Shown here in pieces: positions 7,845-15,890 of a stretch of 50,763 nucleotides of DNA; the stretch's first letter is position 1; each line of letters begins with the position of its first letter. A program made the translations under genes and the position numbers. Source of the DNA: Verrucomicrobiota bacterium (GTDB lineage: Bacteria; Verrucomicrobiota; Verrucomicrobiia; Limisphaerales; UBA9464); the NCBI GenBank assembly GCA_016871615.1, contig VHCX01000022.1, positions 1 through 50,763 of the forward strand, read 5' to 3'. The notes under the pieces were generated by a model that was not told the DNA's origin, made no database searches, and saw only the letters and a list, made by a program, of their open reading frames with translations.

Positions 7845-9370
7845 GGCCGCCCTCCGTAGCCGATCACCCCGCCCTGCGGCCGGTCGCCGGGGGCCCGGCC
7901 TCCCGGAGCCGGGGCCGGGACCGACGGGATCGGCCGTCCATGCGGGTCGACATCCGTCCGGGGCAACCGCCGCTCCAGTTCGCGCACGGTCGCCTCGCCC
8001 AGCACGTGCTCGATCTTCTCGGCGTCGTCATGGACGTGGTCCGGGGCGATGCAGGCATCCTGGGTGAGGTACAGCTCCCAAAGACGATGGTTGCGCACGA
8101 TCGCGCAGGCCCGCTGCCAACCGGACGGTGTCAGGGCGACGGTGTCGCCCGACAGCGTGGCGAACTCCCCACGGACCAGCGCACCGATCTCCCCCAGCGC
8201 GGCCTCGCGATCAATGCGACGCCGGGCGGCCAACGCCCCGACCGGGACGGTCTCCCCCGGGAAACCGCCGGATTCGAGGACCTGGTAGATCGCCTTCAGG
8301 GTGTTCTCCTGGGCCACCCGCAGACGCTGGGAACGCTGGCGGTTCCAACGCGGCCACACGCCATGTCGCGGCGAGAACACCAGCGCCGCCCCGAAGAACA
8401 GGCCTGCCGAGAGGACCATGAAGGGGCCTGTGGGCAGGCGGGTGCCCAGGAAGGACAAAAAGGCCCCGCTGAGGCCGGACACCGCACCGATGGCGGCACT
8501 CCACAGGAGCATCCGGTGGAACCGATCCGTCAGCAGCGAGGCGGTCGCCGCCGGGATGATGAGCATGGCCGACACGAGCACCACCCCGACCGCCTGCAGG
8601 GCGGCCACGACGGCGAAGGCCAGGAGCAACAGCAGCACCCGCTCCAGCCAGCGGGTCGGCAGCGCGAGCACCCGCGCGAAGCCCGGGTCGAAGCTCACCA
8701 GGAGGAACTCCTTGTAGCCGACGGCCAGCATGCCGACCACCAGCGCCGTCACGACGCCCATGAGTTGCAGGTCCCCCGGGCCGAGGGCGGCGGCCTGCCC
8801 GAAGAGGAAGCTCTCGATGCCGCTCTTGTTGCCGGTCGGCAACCGCTGGAACATCGACATGAGACAAAGGCCCGCGCCGAAGAAGGTCGCCAGCACCATG
8901 CCGAGGGCGGTGTCCTCCTTGAGTCGGGTCGTCCGGGTGATGAGCGAGACGACGGCCGATCCGGCGAACCCGGCGACCAGGGCCCCGACGAAGATGGCCA
9001 GCGGGTCCTTCTCGAGGTTCCACAGGAACCCCAGGGCCACCCCGGGCAACACCGCATGGGACAGGGCGTCGCCGAGCAGCGCCATCCGACGGACCACGAG
9101 GAAGCCGCCGAGCAGGCCACAGGACACCCCCAGCAGGACGGTGCCCAGGCAGGCATGGCGGACCGCCGGGTCGGACAACGAGGCGAAGCGCAGGGCCTGT
9201 TCGGTCCAGCGCACCTCGGTGAGGTCGCCGATCTTGGCGGCCTGGGCCAGAGCCGCCGACGCCAGCCAGAGCCATCCGGCCACGCCGCGGAGGATCCTGC
9301 GGGCGCCGCGGAAGGCGTCGACCCGGGTCGACGGTGGGCGGGGAATCCATTGGGTCGATGATCCGTCCAT
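7841..9370 (-). CDS. Metal ABC transporter permease with fused C-terminal MntR/DtxR-like domain
   Basis: A 509-residue fusion. Residues ~50-325 are an ABC-3 metal permease (GGFLVVRRMALLGDALSHAV, SFDPGFARVLALP, LQAVGVVLVSAMLIIPAA). Residues ~340-475 resemble an iron/manganese-dependent repressor: a winged-helix segment (VGALAARRRIDREAALGEIG, then VALTPSGWQRA) and a dimerisation/metal segment with HDDAEKIEHVL, keeping the E-x-x-E-H ligand pattern of MntR, then DPHGRPIPS, which matches the DtxR PxGxPIP turn. The last ~30 residues are Gly/Pro-rich. The domain should face the cytoplasm and could sense metal, bind DNA from the membrane, or gate transport; none of this is shown. The start ATG 9370 is nine bases after the ATPase gene stop. 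Length is about 200 residues above a plain permease. Confidence 0.92.
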   Translation of the reverse strand: MDGSSTQWIPRPPSTRVDAFRGARRILRGVAGWLWLASAALAQAAKIGDLTEVRWTEQALRFASLSDPAVRHACLGTVLLGVSCGLLGGFLVVRRMALLGDALSHAVLPGVALGFLWNLEKDPLAIFVGALVAGFAGSAVVSLITRTTRLKEDTALGMVLATFFGAGLCLMSMFQRLPTGNKSGIESFLFGQAAALGPGDLQLMGVVTALVVGMLAVGYKEFLLVSFDPGFARVLALPTRWLERVLLLLLAFAVVAALQAVGVVLVSAMLIIPAATASLLTDRFHRMLLWSAAIGAVSGLSGAFLSFLGTRLPTGPFMVLSAGLFFGAALVFSPRHGVWPRWNRQRSQRLRVAQENTLKAIYQVLESGGFPGETVPVGALAARRRIDREAALGEIGALVRGEFATLSGDTVALTPSGWQRACAIVRNHRLWELYLTQDACIAPDHVHDDAEKIEHVLGEATVRELERRLPRTDVDPHGRPIPSVPAPAPGGRAPGDRPQGGVIGYGGRP

Positions 9371-9379
9371 GGCACCCCT

Positions 9380-10177
9380 TCAACGCGCCTTGGCGCGCAC
9401 CGCCTCCGCCACCTCGCTCAGCAGGGTGAGCCGGCCGCCGTAGGTCTTCTGCAGCAGGTCGGGCGTGAACACCTCTGCGGTGGGACCGAAGGCCACCACG
9501 CGCAGGTTCAGCAGCAGGAGCCAGTCGAAGTAGTCGCGGGCGGTGGGCAGGTCATGGTGCACCACGAAGAGGGTCTTGCCCCGGTCACGGAGCCCCTGCA
9601 GCAGGGCGATGATCGAGGCCTCGGTGGCTGCATCCACGCCGGCGAACGGCTCGTCCATGAAATAGAGGTCGCTCTCCTGCGCCAGCGCCCTTGCCAGGAA
9701 GACCCGCTGCTGCTGCCCGCCCGAGAGGTTGGAGATCTGCCGGTCGGCGAAGGGCAGCATCTGCACCTGGTCGAGGCAGTCGCGCGCGATCCGACGATCC
9801 TCGGCCGAGGGGCGCCGGAACAGGCCGACGCGCCCGTAGCGGCCCATCAGGACGACGTCCATGACGCTCACCGGAAAATCCCAGTCCACCGACTCCCGCT
9901 GGGGCACGTACCCGATCCGACCCAAGGACTCGGACACCGGATGGCCGAAAGCCTTCACCCAGCCCGAGGCGCAGGGAAGCAGCCCCATGCAGGCCTTGAT
10001 GAGCGTGGACTTGCCCGCACCGTTGGGTCCCACGATGCCGATGAGCTTTCCTGCGGGTGCCTCGAGGTCGACGCCCCACAGCACGGGCTTGTCCCGGTAG
10101 GCGACCGTCAGGTCATGGATCTCCAGCGGGGGCGCGACAGGCCCGCCCGACGTGGACCCGGCCTCCGGACCGCTCAC
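9380..10177 (-). CDS. Metal ABC transporter ATP-binding protein (TroB/MntA/ZnuC type)
   Basis: A 265-residue ABC ATPase that powers the importer. Walker A is GPNGAGKST, the Q-loop region reads YVPQRESVDWDFP (typical of the Mn/Zn/Fe group), the signature is NLSGGQQQRVFLARAL and Walker B is LYFMDEPFAGVDA, followed by the switch His in FVVHHDLPT. The start is GTG at 10177, which overlaps the binding-protein stop as GTGA (10174-10177); no ATG fits better. Order binding protein, ATPase, permease, permease is the same as in troABCD-type operons. Confidence 0.95.
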   Translation of the reverse strand: MSGPEAGSTSGGPVAPPLEIHDLTVAYRDKPVLWGVDLEAPAGKLIGIVGPNGAGKSTLIKACMGLLPCASGWVKAFGHPVSESLGRIGYVPQRESVDWDFPVSVMDVVLMGRYGRVGLFRRPSAEDRRIARDCLDQVQMLPFADRQISNLSGGQQQRVFLARALAQESDLYFMDEPFAGVDAATEASIIALLQGLRDRGKTLFVVHHDLPTARDYFDWLLLLNLRVVAFGPTAEVFTPDLLQKTYGGRLTLLSEVAEAVRAKAR

Positions 10178-11145
10178 TTCAGGCCCTCCACGATGCGGTC
10201 GACATTGCGTCGGATCATGCCCTCGTAGGTCCCGAGGTCGAACGGCCCGTGCTTCTGCCCGGGCGTGCCGAGCGCATCGGAGAAGAGTTCCCCACCCCGC
10301 CGTACCCCGGCATCCTTGGCGATCCTCTGCAGGCCGGCCGGGGAGACGCTGCTCTCAAGAAACACGGCCGGGACCCCCTTGGAGCGGATGAAGTCGGTCA
10401 ACTGGGCCATGTCGGCCAGACCGGCCTCGGTCACGGTCGAGATCCCCTGGAGGGCGACGACCTGCATCCCGTAGGCCCGTCCAAAATAGCCGAAGGCGTC
10501 ATGGCTGGTCACCAGGATGCGGCGCGTCGGAGGGATCTCCTCCACCCGCCCGCGGACCCACCGGTCCAGGCCGTCCCACCGCCGCTTGAGCTCCGAGGCA
10601 CGGCTGCGGAACGCCTCCGCCGAGGCCGGGCGGACCCCGGCGAGGGCCTCGGCGACCGCGTCGGCGCAGTCGGCCCACAGGCGCACATCGAACCACACGT
10701 GGGGATCCTTCTGGCCCTCCCCGCCGGCGTTGATCAGGCGGTCGCGGGCCAACCCGTCGGTCACGGCCGCAACCCGGCGACCGGAACGGCGGAGCCTCTC
10801 GAAGGTCTCCTGCATGCGGCCCTCAAGGTGCAGGCCGCTGTAGAGGATGAGGTCCGCCCGTTGCAACCGCACGAGGTCCGACGCGGTGGCCCGGTAGAGG
10901 TGCGGATCGACGCCCGGCCCCATGAGGGCGTGGACGGCCACCTGTGGGCCGCCCACCTCCCGGGCGAGGTCGGCCACCATGCCCACCGTCGCGCAGACCG
11001 ACACGAGCGTCCCCGCCCCGTCCCCGCCCCGGGCGGCCAGCGTGGCGGCCATCAGGAACCCCAACAGGCGCAGAACGACGTCGACCGACACCAACAACCG
11101 GAGCCGCAACCACGCGGAAGCGGCGGAAAGGAAGCACCCAAGCAT
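10174..11145 (-). CDS. Metal ABC transporter substrate-binding protein (TroA/ZnuA family)
   Basis: A 323-residue extracytoplasmic metal-binding protein, first gene of the importer operon. The N-terminus has a hydrophobic export segment (residues ~15-38). Cluster A-I ligand positions are recognisable: His82 in GPGVDPHLY, a His in DPHVWFDV, a His in LVTSHDAFGYFGRAYG and an acidic residue in LFSDALG. There is no long His-rich loop of the kind seen in many ZnuA proteins, which leans slightly to manganese or iron, but the metal is uncertain. The stop overlaps the ATPase GTG. A palindrome and candidate promoter lie 9-63 bases upstream. Confidence 0.93.
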   Translation of the reverse strand: MLGCFLSAASAWLRLRLLVSVDVVLRLLGFLMAATLAARGGDGAGTLVSVCATVGMVADLAREVGGPQVAVHALMGPGVDPHLYRATASDLVRLQRADLILYSGLHLEGRMQETFERLRRSGRRVAAVTDGLARDRLINAGGEGQKDPHVWFDVRLWADCADAVAEALAGVRPASAEAFRSRASELKRRWDGLDRWVRGRVEEIPPTRRILVTSHDAFGYFGRAYGMQVVALQGISTVTEAGLADMAQLTDFIRSKGVPAVFLESSVSPAGLQRIAKDAGVRRGGELFSDALGTPGQKHGPFDLGTYEGMIRRNVDRIVEGLK

Positions 11146-11153
11146 GGATGCGC

Positions 11154-11182
11154 ATCATCGGACCCCGAAAGTGTTGAGTCAA
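11154..11182 (-). promoter_or_regulatory. Candidate sigma-70 promoter of the metal importer operon
   Basis: On the minus strand TTGACT (11182-11177) is followed after 17 bases by GATGAT (11159-11154), a 5/6 and 4/6 match to the -35 and -10 consensus. Transcription would begin very near the ATG at 11145, giving an almost leaderless mRNA, which is acceptable in a genome with few Shine-Dalgarno sites but lowers confidence. This is inference from pattern only. Confidence 0.4.
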
Positions 11183-11186
11183 ACAG

Positions 11187-11208
11187 GATGTTTTATCTCT
11201 AAAACATC
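11187..11208. promoter_or_regulatory. Perfect inverted repeat, candidate metalloregulator operator
   Basis: Arms GATGTTTTA (11187-11195) and TAAAACATC (11200-11208) are exact reverse complements separated by TCTC. The site is AT-rich in a GC-rich intergenic stretch and ends four bases upstream of the candidate -35 box of the metal importer. Size and symmetry fit a dimeric repressor of the MntR/DtxR, Fur or Zur type; the sequence is not an exact match to any consensus I know. The gene for guaA starts 147 bases away on the other strand and could also be affected. Confidence 0.6.
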
Positions 11209-11354
11209 GACCCCGGGCATCCCGAGGGCCAACCGGCTCCCCAGGCACCCTTTGGCGTTCCCGTCGCCGCCGTCGCCCCGCCCCCAAGGAGGACCGTCGC
11301 ACGCGGCTCCAAATCCGGCTTGATGGGCCGGCGGCCGACCCGCCACCGTTGCTC

Positions 11355-12893
11355 ATGGAGCAGATCGTCATCCTCGATTTCGGATCCCAATACACGCAGG
11401 TCATCGCGCGACGGGTCCGGGAACTGAACGTCTATTCGACCCTGCTGCGCTACGACACCCCGGCCGCGGAGATCCGGAAGCTCGGGGTCAAGGGAATCAT
11501 CCTTTCGGGCGGCCCCGCCTCGGTCTACTCGCCCAAGGCCCCCCTGCCCGACCCGGCGATCTTCCAGCTCGGGGTGCCCGTCCTGGGCATCTGCTACGGC
11601 GTGCAGCTGATGGGGCATTTCCTCGGGGGCAAGGTCGAGAAGGGCACCAAGCGCGAATACGGCAAGGGCACCCTCAAGGTCACCCGGAAGGCCTGCCCCC
11701 TGTTCCGCAGGCTCCCCGGCACCCTGCAGGTGTGGAACTCGCACGGCGACAAGCTCACCCGGCTGCCGGAGGGATTCGCCGCCGTGGCGACCACGGACAA
11801 CTCCGAATATGCCGCCATCGAGGATCCGGCCCGGTCCTTCTTCGGCATCCAGTTCCACCCGGAGGTGGTGCATTCACCCCGTGGGCGGGAGATCCTCGCC
11901 AACTTCGTTCGGGGCGTCTGCGGCTGCCGGCCGAGCTGGACCATGCGCAGCTACGTCGACCAGGCCTGCGAGGAGATCCGGTCCAGGGTTGGCAACGAGA
12001 AGGTCGTCCTCGGCCTGAGCGGCGGCGTGGACTCGAGCGTGGCGGCCGCACTCATCCACAAGGCCATCGGCGACCAGCTCACCTGCATCTTCGTGAACAA
12101 CGGGCTGCTGCGGCACCGCGAGGCGGAGGTCGTGCAGGAGGTTTTTGGCCGCCATTTCCATATCCGCCTGCAGTACGAGGACGCGACGGCGCTGTTCCTG
12201 CGCAAGCTCAAGGGGGTCACCGACCCGGAGCGGAAGCGCAAGATCATCGGCAAGACCTTCATCGACGTCTTCCAGGCGGCCACCCGCCGGGCAGGGAAGG
12301 CCAAATTCCTGGCCCAGGGGACCCTCTACCCGGACGTGATCGAGTCGGTGCCCATCGCGGGCAACCCCGCCCACATGATCAAGAGCCACCACAATGTGGG
12401 AGGCCTGCCCAAGGGCATGAAGTTCCAGTTGCTGGAGCCCCTGCGCAACCTCTTCAAGGACGAGGTCCGCCAGCTTGGGCTGGAACTGGGCCTGCCGAAG
12501 GAGATCGTGCACCGGCAACCCTTCCCCGGGCCGGGCCTGGCCGTGCGCTGCCTTGGGGACCTGACGCCGGAGAAGCTCGAGATCACCCGCAACGCCGACC
12601 GGATCGTCGTCGAGGAGATGAAGGCGGCCGACTGGTACTACAGGACCTGGCAGGCGTTCGCCGTGCTCTTGCCGGTCCGCAGCGTGGGCGTGCAGGGAGA
12701 CGAACGTACCTACGCCTACACCATCGCGCTGCGCATCGTGGAATCCCAGGACGGCATGACCGCCGACTGGGTGAAGGTGCCCTACGAGCTGCTTGAGCGC
12801 ATCAGCACCCGGATCACCAACGAGGTGCGCGGGGTCAACCGCGTGGTGCTGGATCTGACCAGCAAGCCGCCGGGGACCATCGAGTGGGAGTAG
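11355..12893 (+). CDS. guaA: GMP synthase (glutamine-hydrolysing)
   Basis: A 512-residue enzyme converting XMP to GMP with glutamine and ATP, the last step of guanine nucleotide synthesis. The N-terminal class I glutamine amidotransferase has the nucleophile in GICYGVQLM and the His-Glu pair in FHPEVVHSP. The ATP-pyrophosphatase domain carries the PP-loop LSGGVDSS near residue 220. The C-terminal dimerisation domain has [12 protein letters not shown] and ends [15 protein letters not shown], the usual GuaA terminus. ATG 11355 is preferred to a TTG six bases upstream. It is transcribed away from the metal importer. Confidence 0.98.
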   Translation: MEQIVILDFGSQYTQVIARRVRELNVYSTLLRYDTPAAEIRKLGVKGIILSGGPASVYSPKAPLPDPAIFQLGVPVLGICYGVQLMGHFLGGKVEKGTKREYGKGTLKVTRKACPLFRRLPGTLQVWNSHGDKLTRLPEGFAAVATTDNSEYAAIEDPARSFFGIQFHPEVVHSPRGREILANFVRGVCGCRPSWTMRSYVDQACEEIRSRVGNEKVVLGLSGGVDSSVAAALIHKAIGDQLTCIFVNNGLLRHREAEVVQEVFGRHFHIRLQYEDATALFLRKLKGVTDPERKRKIIGKTFIDVFQAATRRAGKAKFLAQGTLYPDVIESVPIAGNPAHMIKSHHNVGGLPKGMKFQLLEPLRNLFKDEVRQLGLELGLPKEIVHRQPFPGPGLAVRCLGDLTPEKLEITRNADRIVVEEMKAADWYYRTWQAFAVLLPVRSVGVQGDERTYAYTIALRIVESQDGMTADWVKVPYELLERISTRITNEVRGVNRVVLDLTSKPPGTIEWE

Positions 12894-12964
12894 GCGCCCG
12901 CAGGCTTTCAGGTCGGACGGGAAGGTCGGACGGGATCGGCAGCCCGGGCTGGTCCCGGCCGAGA

Positions 12965-13366
12965 TCACCCGGGGACGGCGCCGTCGGCATCGTAGCCGCA
13001 AGCGAGGGTGATCAGTTCGCCACAGGAGCACTGCACCTCGATGTGCGTGACCCGCTCCCCGTCGCGAACCACCCGGGTGATGGCCGCCGACGCCCGCGGA
13101 GGGGGCGGTGCTGCCGGCGCGTCATGGGAAGGCTGCGGAGGATGGTGGGCGTGGGGCTGGATCGGCGTGGGCTGCGCACCCAGAGCCGGGTACGGGGACG
13201 GTGCGGACCTGGCAGCCGGCGTCGCCTTCGAAGGAAGGGGCGATTCGCCGGTGACCCCGATCGGCTTGAAATCAGCCTTGAGATCGCGACCTGCCGCGGC
13301 CTTGCCGTGGGCGTGGGAACCGGCCGTCGACGATCCGGGAATCAGGGGTTGGAATGCGCTGGGCAT
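12965..13366 (-). CDS. Hypothetical 133-residue protein downstream of motB-like gene
   Basis: Not recognised. The first ~85 residues are low-complexity and rich in Pro, Ala and His (for example PTPIQPHAHHPPQP), then a short conserved-looking end reads AITRVVRDGERVTHIEVQCSCGELITLACGYD. The CSCG pair could bind metal, but only two or three Cys are present. ATG 13366 lies 11 bases after the motB-like stop, so the two are probably cotranscribed. Given the flagellar remnants next to it, a flagellar accessory role is a guess from context. The open frame continues upstream of 13366 as a shadow of the motB-like gene. Confidence 0.6.
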   Translation of the reverse strand: MPSAFQPLIPGSSTAGSHAHGKAAAGRDLKADFKPIGVTGESPLPSKATPAARSAPSPYPALGAQPTPIQPHAHHPPQPSHDAPAAPPPPRASAAITRVVRDGERVTHIEVQCSCGELITLACGYDADGAVPG

Positions 13367-13377
13367 GGGGGCGGAGC

Positions 13378-14061
13378 TCAGAACTTGTAGGTGCCTTCGT
13401 TGGCCCGGAGCACGAGGCTGACCCGGCGGTTGCGCGGGTCCTCCGGGGGGATGCCCTCCAGGGGCACCGTGTCCCCGTAGCCGCAGACCCGGCGGATCTG
13501 ACTGGATTTGACGGCATGTTCCATGAGGAGCTTCCGGGCGGTCTGGGCACGGGTCGAAGACAGGTCCCAACCGTCCAACTGGCCCGGCTTGGGCTGGTAG
13601 CCGGACTCGGTATGGCCCTCGATCTCGAGGGCGAAGTCGTTGGTGAACCGGGTGATCTGCCACGCCATCGTCGTGAACACCCACTTGCCGTACTCCGAAA
13701 GGTCGACCGCCCCCTTGTCGAAGAGCGGCCGCTGGTGACGATCAAAGAGGCTCGGGCGGATGCCATCGCTCAACAACTCCATCCTCAGGGTCGGATCCTG
13801 CTGGATCTCGGGATTGCTGTTGAGGGTCTTGAGCATGTCCTGGCTGATGCGCCGCAGGATGCCCAGCTCGATGGGGGCGCTGGCGTCGAAATCGTCCTTA
13901 TAGTGCGTCTTGTCGCTCTCCTTCTTCTCGTCGAAGGTGCCGGTGGATTTTTTCTCCGTCCCGGAAAACGGGTTGCGGAAGGTCCGCGACACGGCGTCCT
14001 TCACCTTCGAGTCCTGCGACACGAACCAAACCACCAGGAACAGCGCCATCATCGCGGTCAC
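13378..14061 (-). pseudogene. MotB-like flagellar stator protein lacking its native start
   Basis: Homologous sequence begins near 14106 (GGGGGRSWKVAYADFVTAMM), the classic MotB N-terminus with the proton-binding Asp in YADF, but an in-frame TAA lies at 14113-14115 and no ATG, GTG or TTG fits before it. The first usable start is GTG 14061, two codons after that Asp, so the product as written (227 residues) would lose the essential residue and half of the membrane helix (MALFLVVWFVS). The C-terminal OmpA-like peptidoglycan-binding domain is intact (EGHTESGYQPKPG, RRVSLVL). MotB normally anchors the stator to the cell wall with MotA, which is absent here. The 5' end is joined to the start of flhF, so this is probably a broken gene or an assembly join. 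Confidence 0.8.
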
Positions 14062-14210
14062 GAAGTCCGCATAGGCGACCTTCCAGGATCTTCCCCCTCC
14101 TCCTCCTGGACCTTACGCACGCTCAGGACCCCTGCGTCGGGGCCCAACTTGCCCCGGATCAGGCCCACCGCCTCGGCGGCGGAATCGACTAGGAAGGTAT
14201 GCACCAGCAT
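14058..14210 (-). pseudogene. flhF 5' fragment joined out of frame to motB-like gene
   Basis: From ATG 14210 the frame reads MLVHTFLVDSAAEAVGLIRG then KLGPDAGVLSVRKVQ, which matches the N-terminal ~35 residues of FlhF, the SRP-type GTPase that places flagella (pattern M-x-V-x-x-F...A...R..LG.DA.ILS.RK). It then runs through the motB sequence in a different frame and stops at 14058 after 50 residues. No GTPase domain follows. The switch from flhF-like to motB-like sequence happens around 14105-14112. Confidence 0.65.
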
Positions 14211-14330
14211 CGGTCAGGCCTCGAGGGAAACAACTACCATGCCGAAATTGGCTGCAACGACGATTCCACCCGCCGACCCCGGGACCGGATGCCGACTTGG
14301 CAGGCCATCCTGCAGGAACGAGGCTGGGCC

Positions 14331-14507
14331 ATGAACGAATCCGAGGAGGTCTTGTGTCCCTACTGCGGCCAGTCGATGGAACTCCTCATCGACACCACGG
14401 TTCGCAACCAGCGATTCACCACCGACTGCGAGGTGTGTTGCCGGCCCTTCGAGGTGATCGCGGAATGCGACGATGGCGAGGTGGTGAGCCTCGACACGCA
14501 GGCCTGA
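14331..14507 (+). CDS. CPxCG motif cysteine-rich zinc-ribbon protein
   Basis: A 58-residue protein with CPYCGQSMELLIDTT and DCEVCCRPFEV, the paired knuckles of the small CPxCG cysteine-rich family (zinc-ribbon-like). Function is unknown in the family. ATG 14331 is preceded by AACGAGG about 8-12 bases upstream, which can act as a ribosome binding site; the longer open frame from 14199 is not needed. It is a single plus-strand gene between the flagellar remnants and cysteine desulfurase. Confidence 0.85.
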   Translation: MNESEEVLCPYCGQSMELLIDTTVRNQRFTTDCEVCCRPFEVIAECDDGEVVSLDTQA

Positions 14508-14529
14508 TCCCCGGCACGGGTCCCCGGGC

Positions 14530-15771
14530 TCAGCCCTCACGCTGGCCGGACATCTCGACCTCGTGTTTGCGCCGCGCGGCGTCGATGTCATAGGCGTCGT
14601 TGTCCGGGTGGTCGGGATTCAACGGCGAGATCTCGCGCAACCGGTGGATGATGGGCGTGAGCCTCTCGATCAGGTAGTCGACGTCCTCGTCGGTGTTGTA
14701 GATGCCGAAGCTGAACCGCACCGAGCCCCGGGCGCGCATCGGCGGCAGCCCCATGGCCGTCAGGACATGCGACGGATCGAGCGAGCCCGTGGTGCAGGCC
14801 GACCCGGAGCTGGCGCAGATGCCGGCTTGGTCGAGCAGCAGCAGCACGGCCTCGGCCTCGACGAAGTCGAAGGCGATGTTGGCCGTGTTGGGCAGGCGCT
14901 GGTTCCGGTTGCCGTTGCGCACCGTGTTGGGGATGCGGGTGAGCACGTGGTTCTCGAAGCGGTCGCGCAGACCCCGGATGCGCGTGTTCTCGTCGTCGAT
15001 GCTGGCCATGGCCAGCTCGGCCGCACGACCGAAGGCGATGATGTTGGCCACGCTCTCGGTGCCGCCACGACGACCGCGCTCCTGGTGACCGCCGATGACG
15101 TAGGGCTGGAACTTCGTCCGGCGCTTCACATACAGCATCCCGATGCCCTTGGGCGCATGGAGCTTGTGGGCGCTGAGCGACAGGAAGTCGACCCCCAGCT
15201 GGCGGACATCGATCGTCAGCTTGCCCGGCACCTGCACGGCGTCGGTGTGGCAGAGCACCCCCTTGCTGCGGCAAATCGCGGCGATCTCCTCGATGGGGAA
15301 CAGCACGCCCGTCTCGTTGTTGGCCATCATCGCCGAGACGATGGCGGTGTCGGGGCGGATGGCCCGCTCGAGCAGGTGCAGGTCGAGCGAGCCGTCGCTC
15401 TCGACCGGAAGGTAGGTCACCTCGAAGCCGCGCTTTTCGAGGTAGGCGCCGAAATTCATGTTGGCGCTGTGCTCGACCGCGGTGGTCACCACATGCCGCC
15501 TGCCGCTCGTCACCAACGCGCTGTGGACGGCCGAGTTGTTGGCCTCGGTGCCGCAACTGGTGAAGGTGACCTCCTTGGGATCGGCGTTGACCAGGGCCGC
15601 CACCGTCTCCCGGGCCTTCTCCACGTGCCCATGCACCTGGGAACCGAACGCATAGGCGCTGGAGGGGTTGCCCCACATCTCGCTCAGGAACGGCATCATG
15701 GCCGTCACCACCTCGGGGGCGACTCGGGTCGTAGCGTTGTTGTCGAAATAGTAGACCTTCTTCGGGGACAT
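14530..15771 (-). CDS. Cysteine desulfurase (NifS/IscS family)
   Basis: A 413-residue PLP enzyme that removes sulfur from cysteine for Fe-S clusters and thiolated tRNA. Motifs: N-terminal YYFDNNATTRVAPEV, SCGTEANNSA, the substrate/PLP His in EHSANM, the Schiff-base Lys in SLSAHKLHAPKG and the catalytic Cys loop SSGSACTTGSLDPSHVL. Its loop and sequence resemble the NifS-like group rather than SufS. ATG 15771 (MSPKKVYYFDNN) is preferred to an upstream frame opening at 15837. No iscU or sufBCD genes are nearby, so its acceptor is not evident. Confidence 0.96.
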   Translation of the reverse strand: MSPKKVYYFDNNATTRVAPEVVTAMMPFLSEMWGNPSSAYAFGSQVHGHVEKARETVAALVNADPKEVTFTSCGTEANNSAVHSALVTSGRRHVVTTAVEHSANMNFGAYLEKRGFEVTYLPVESDGSLDLHLLERAIRPDTAIVSAMMANNETGVLFPIEEIAAICRSKGVLCHTDAVQVPGKLTIDVRQLGVDFLSLSAHKLHAPKGIGMLYVKRRTKFQPYVIGGHQERGRRGGTESVANIIAFGRAAELAMASIDDENTRIRGLRDRFENHVLTRIPNTVRNGNRNQRLPNTANIAFDFVEAEAVLLLLDQAGICASSGSACTTGSLDPSHVLTAMGLPPMRARGSVRFSFGIYNTDEDVDYLIERLTPIIHRLREISPLNPDHPDNDAYDIDAARRKHEVEMSGQREG

Positions 15772-15890
15772 GATGCAGAGGACGGCGGACACCCCGCCAA
15801 CCGGCCGTGAACCTAAATCGGGCACCCGGGCGTGCAAGGGTCGATTTCAGACAAACTTGGTCATGTTCAAGTCTACCGGGATCAACAGGC

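Noticed and set aside
11209-11354. Possible purine or other riboswitch in front of guaA
   Set aside because: No conserved riboswitch core or terminator hairpin could be recognised in this leader.
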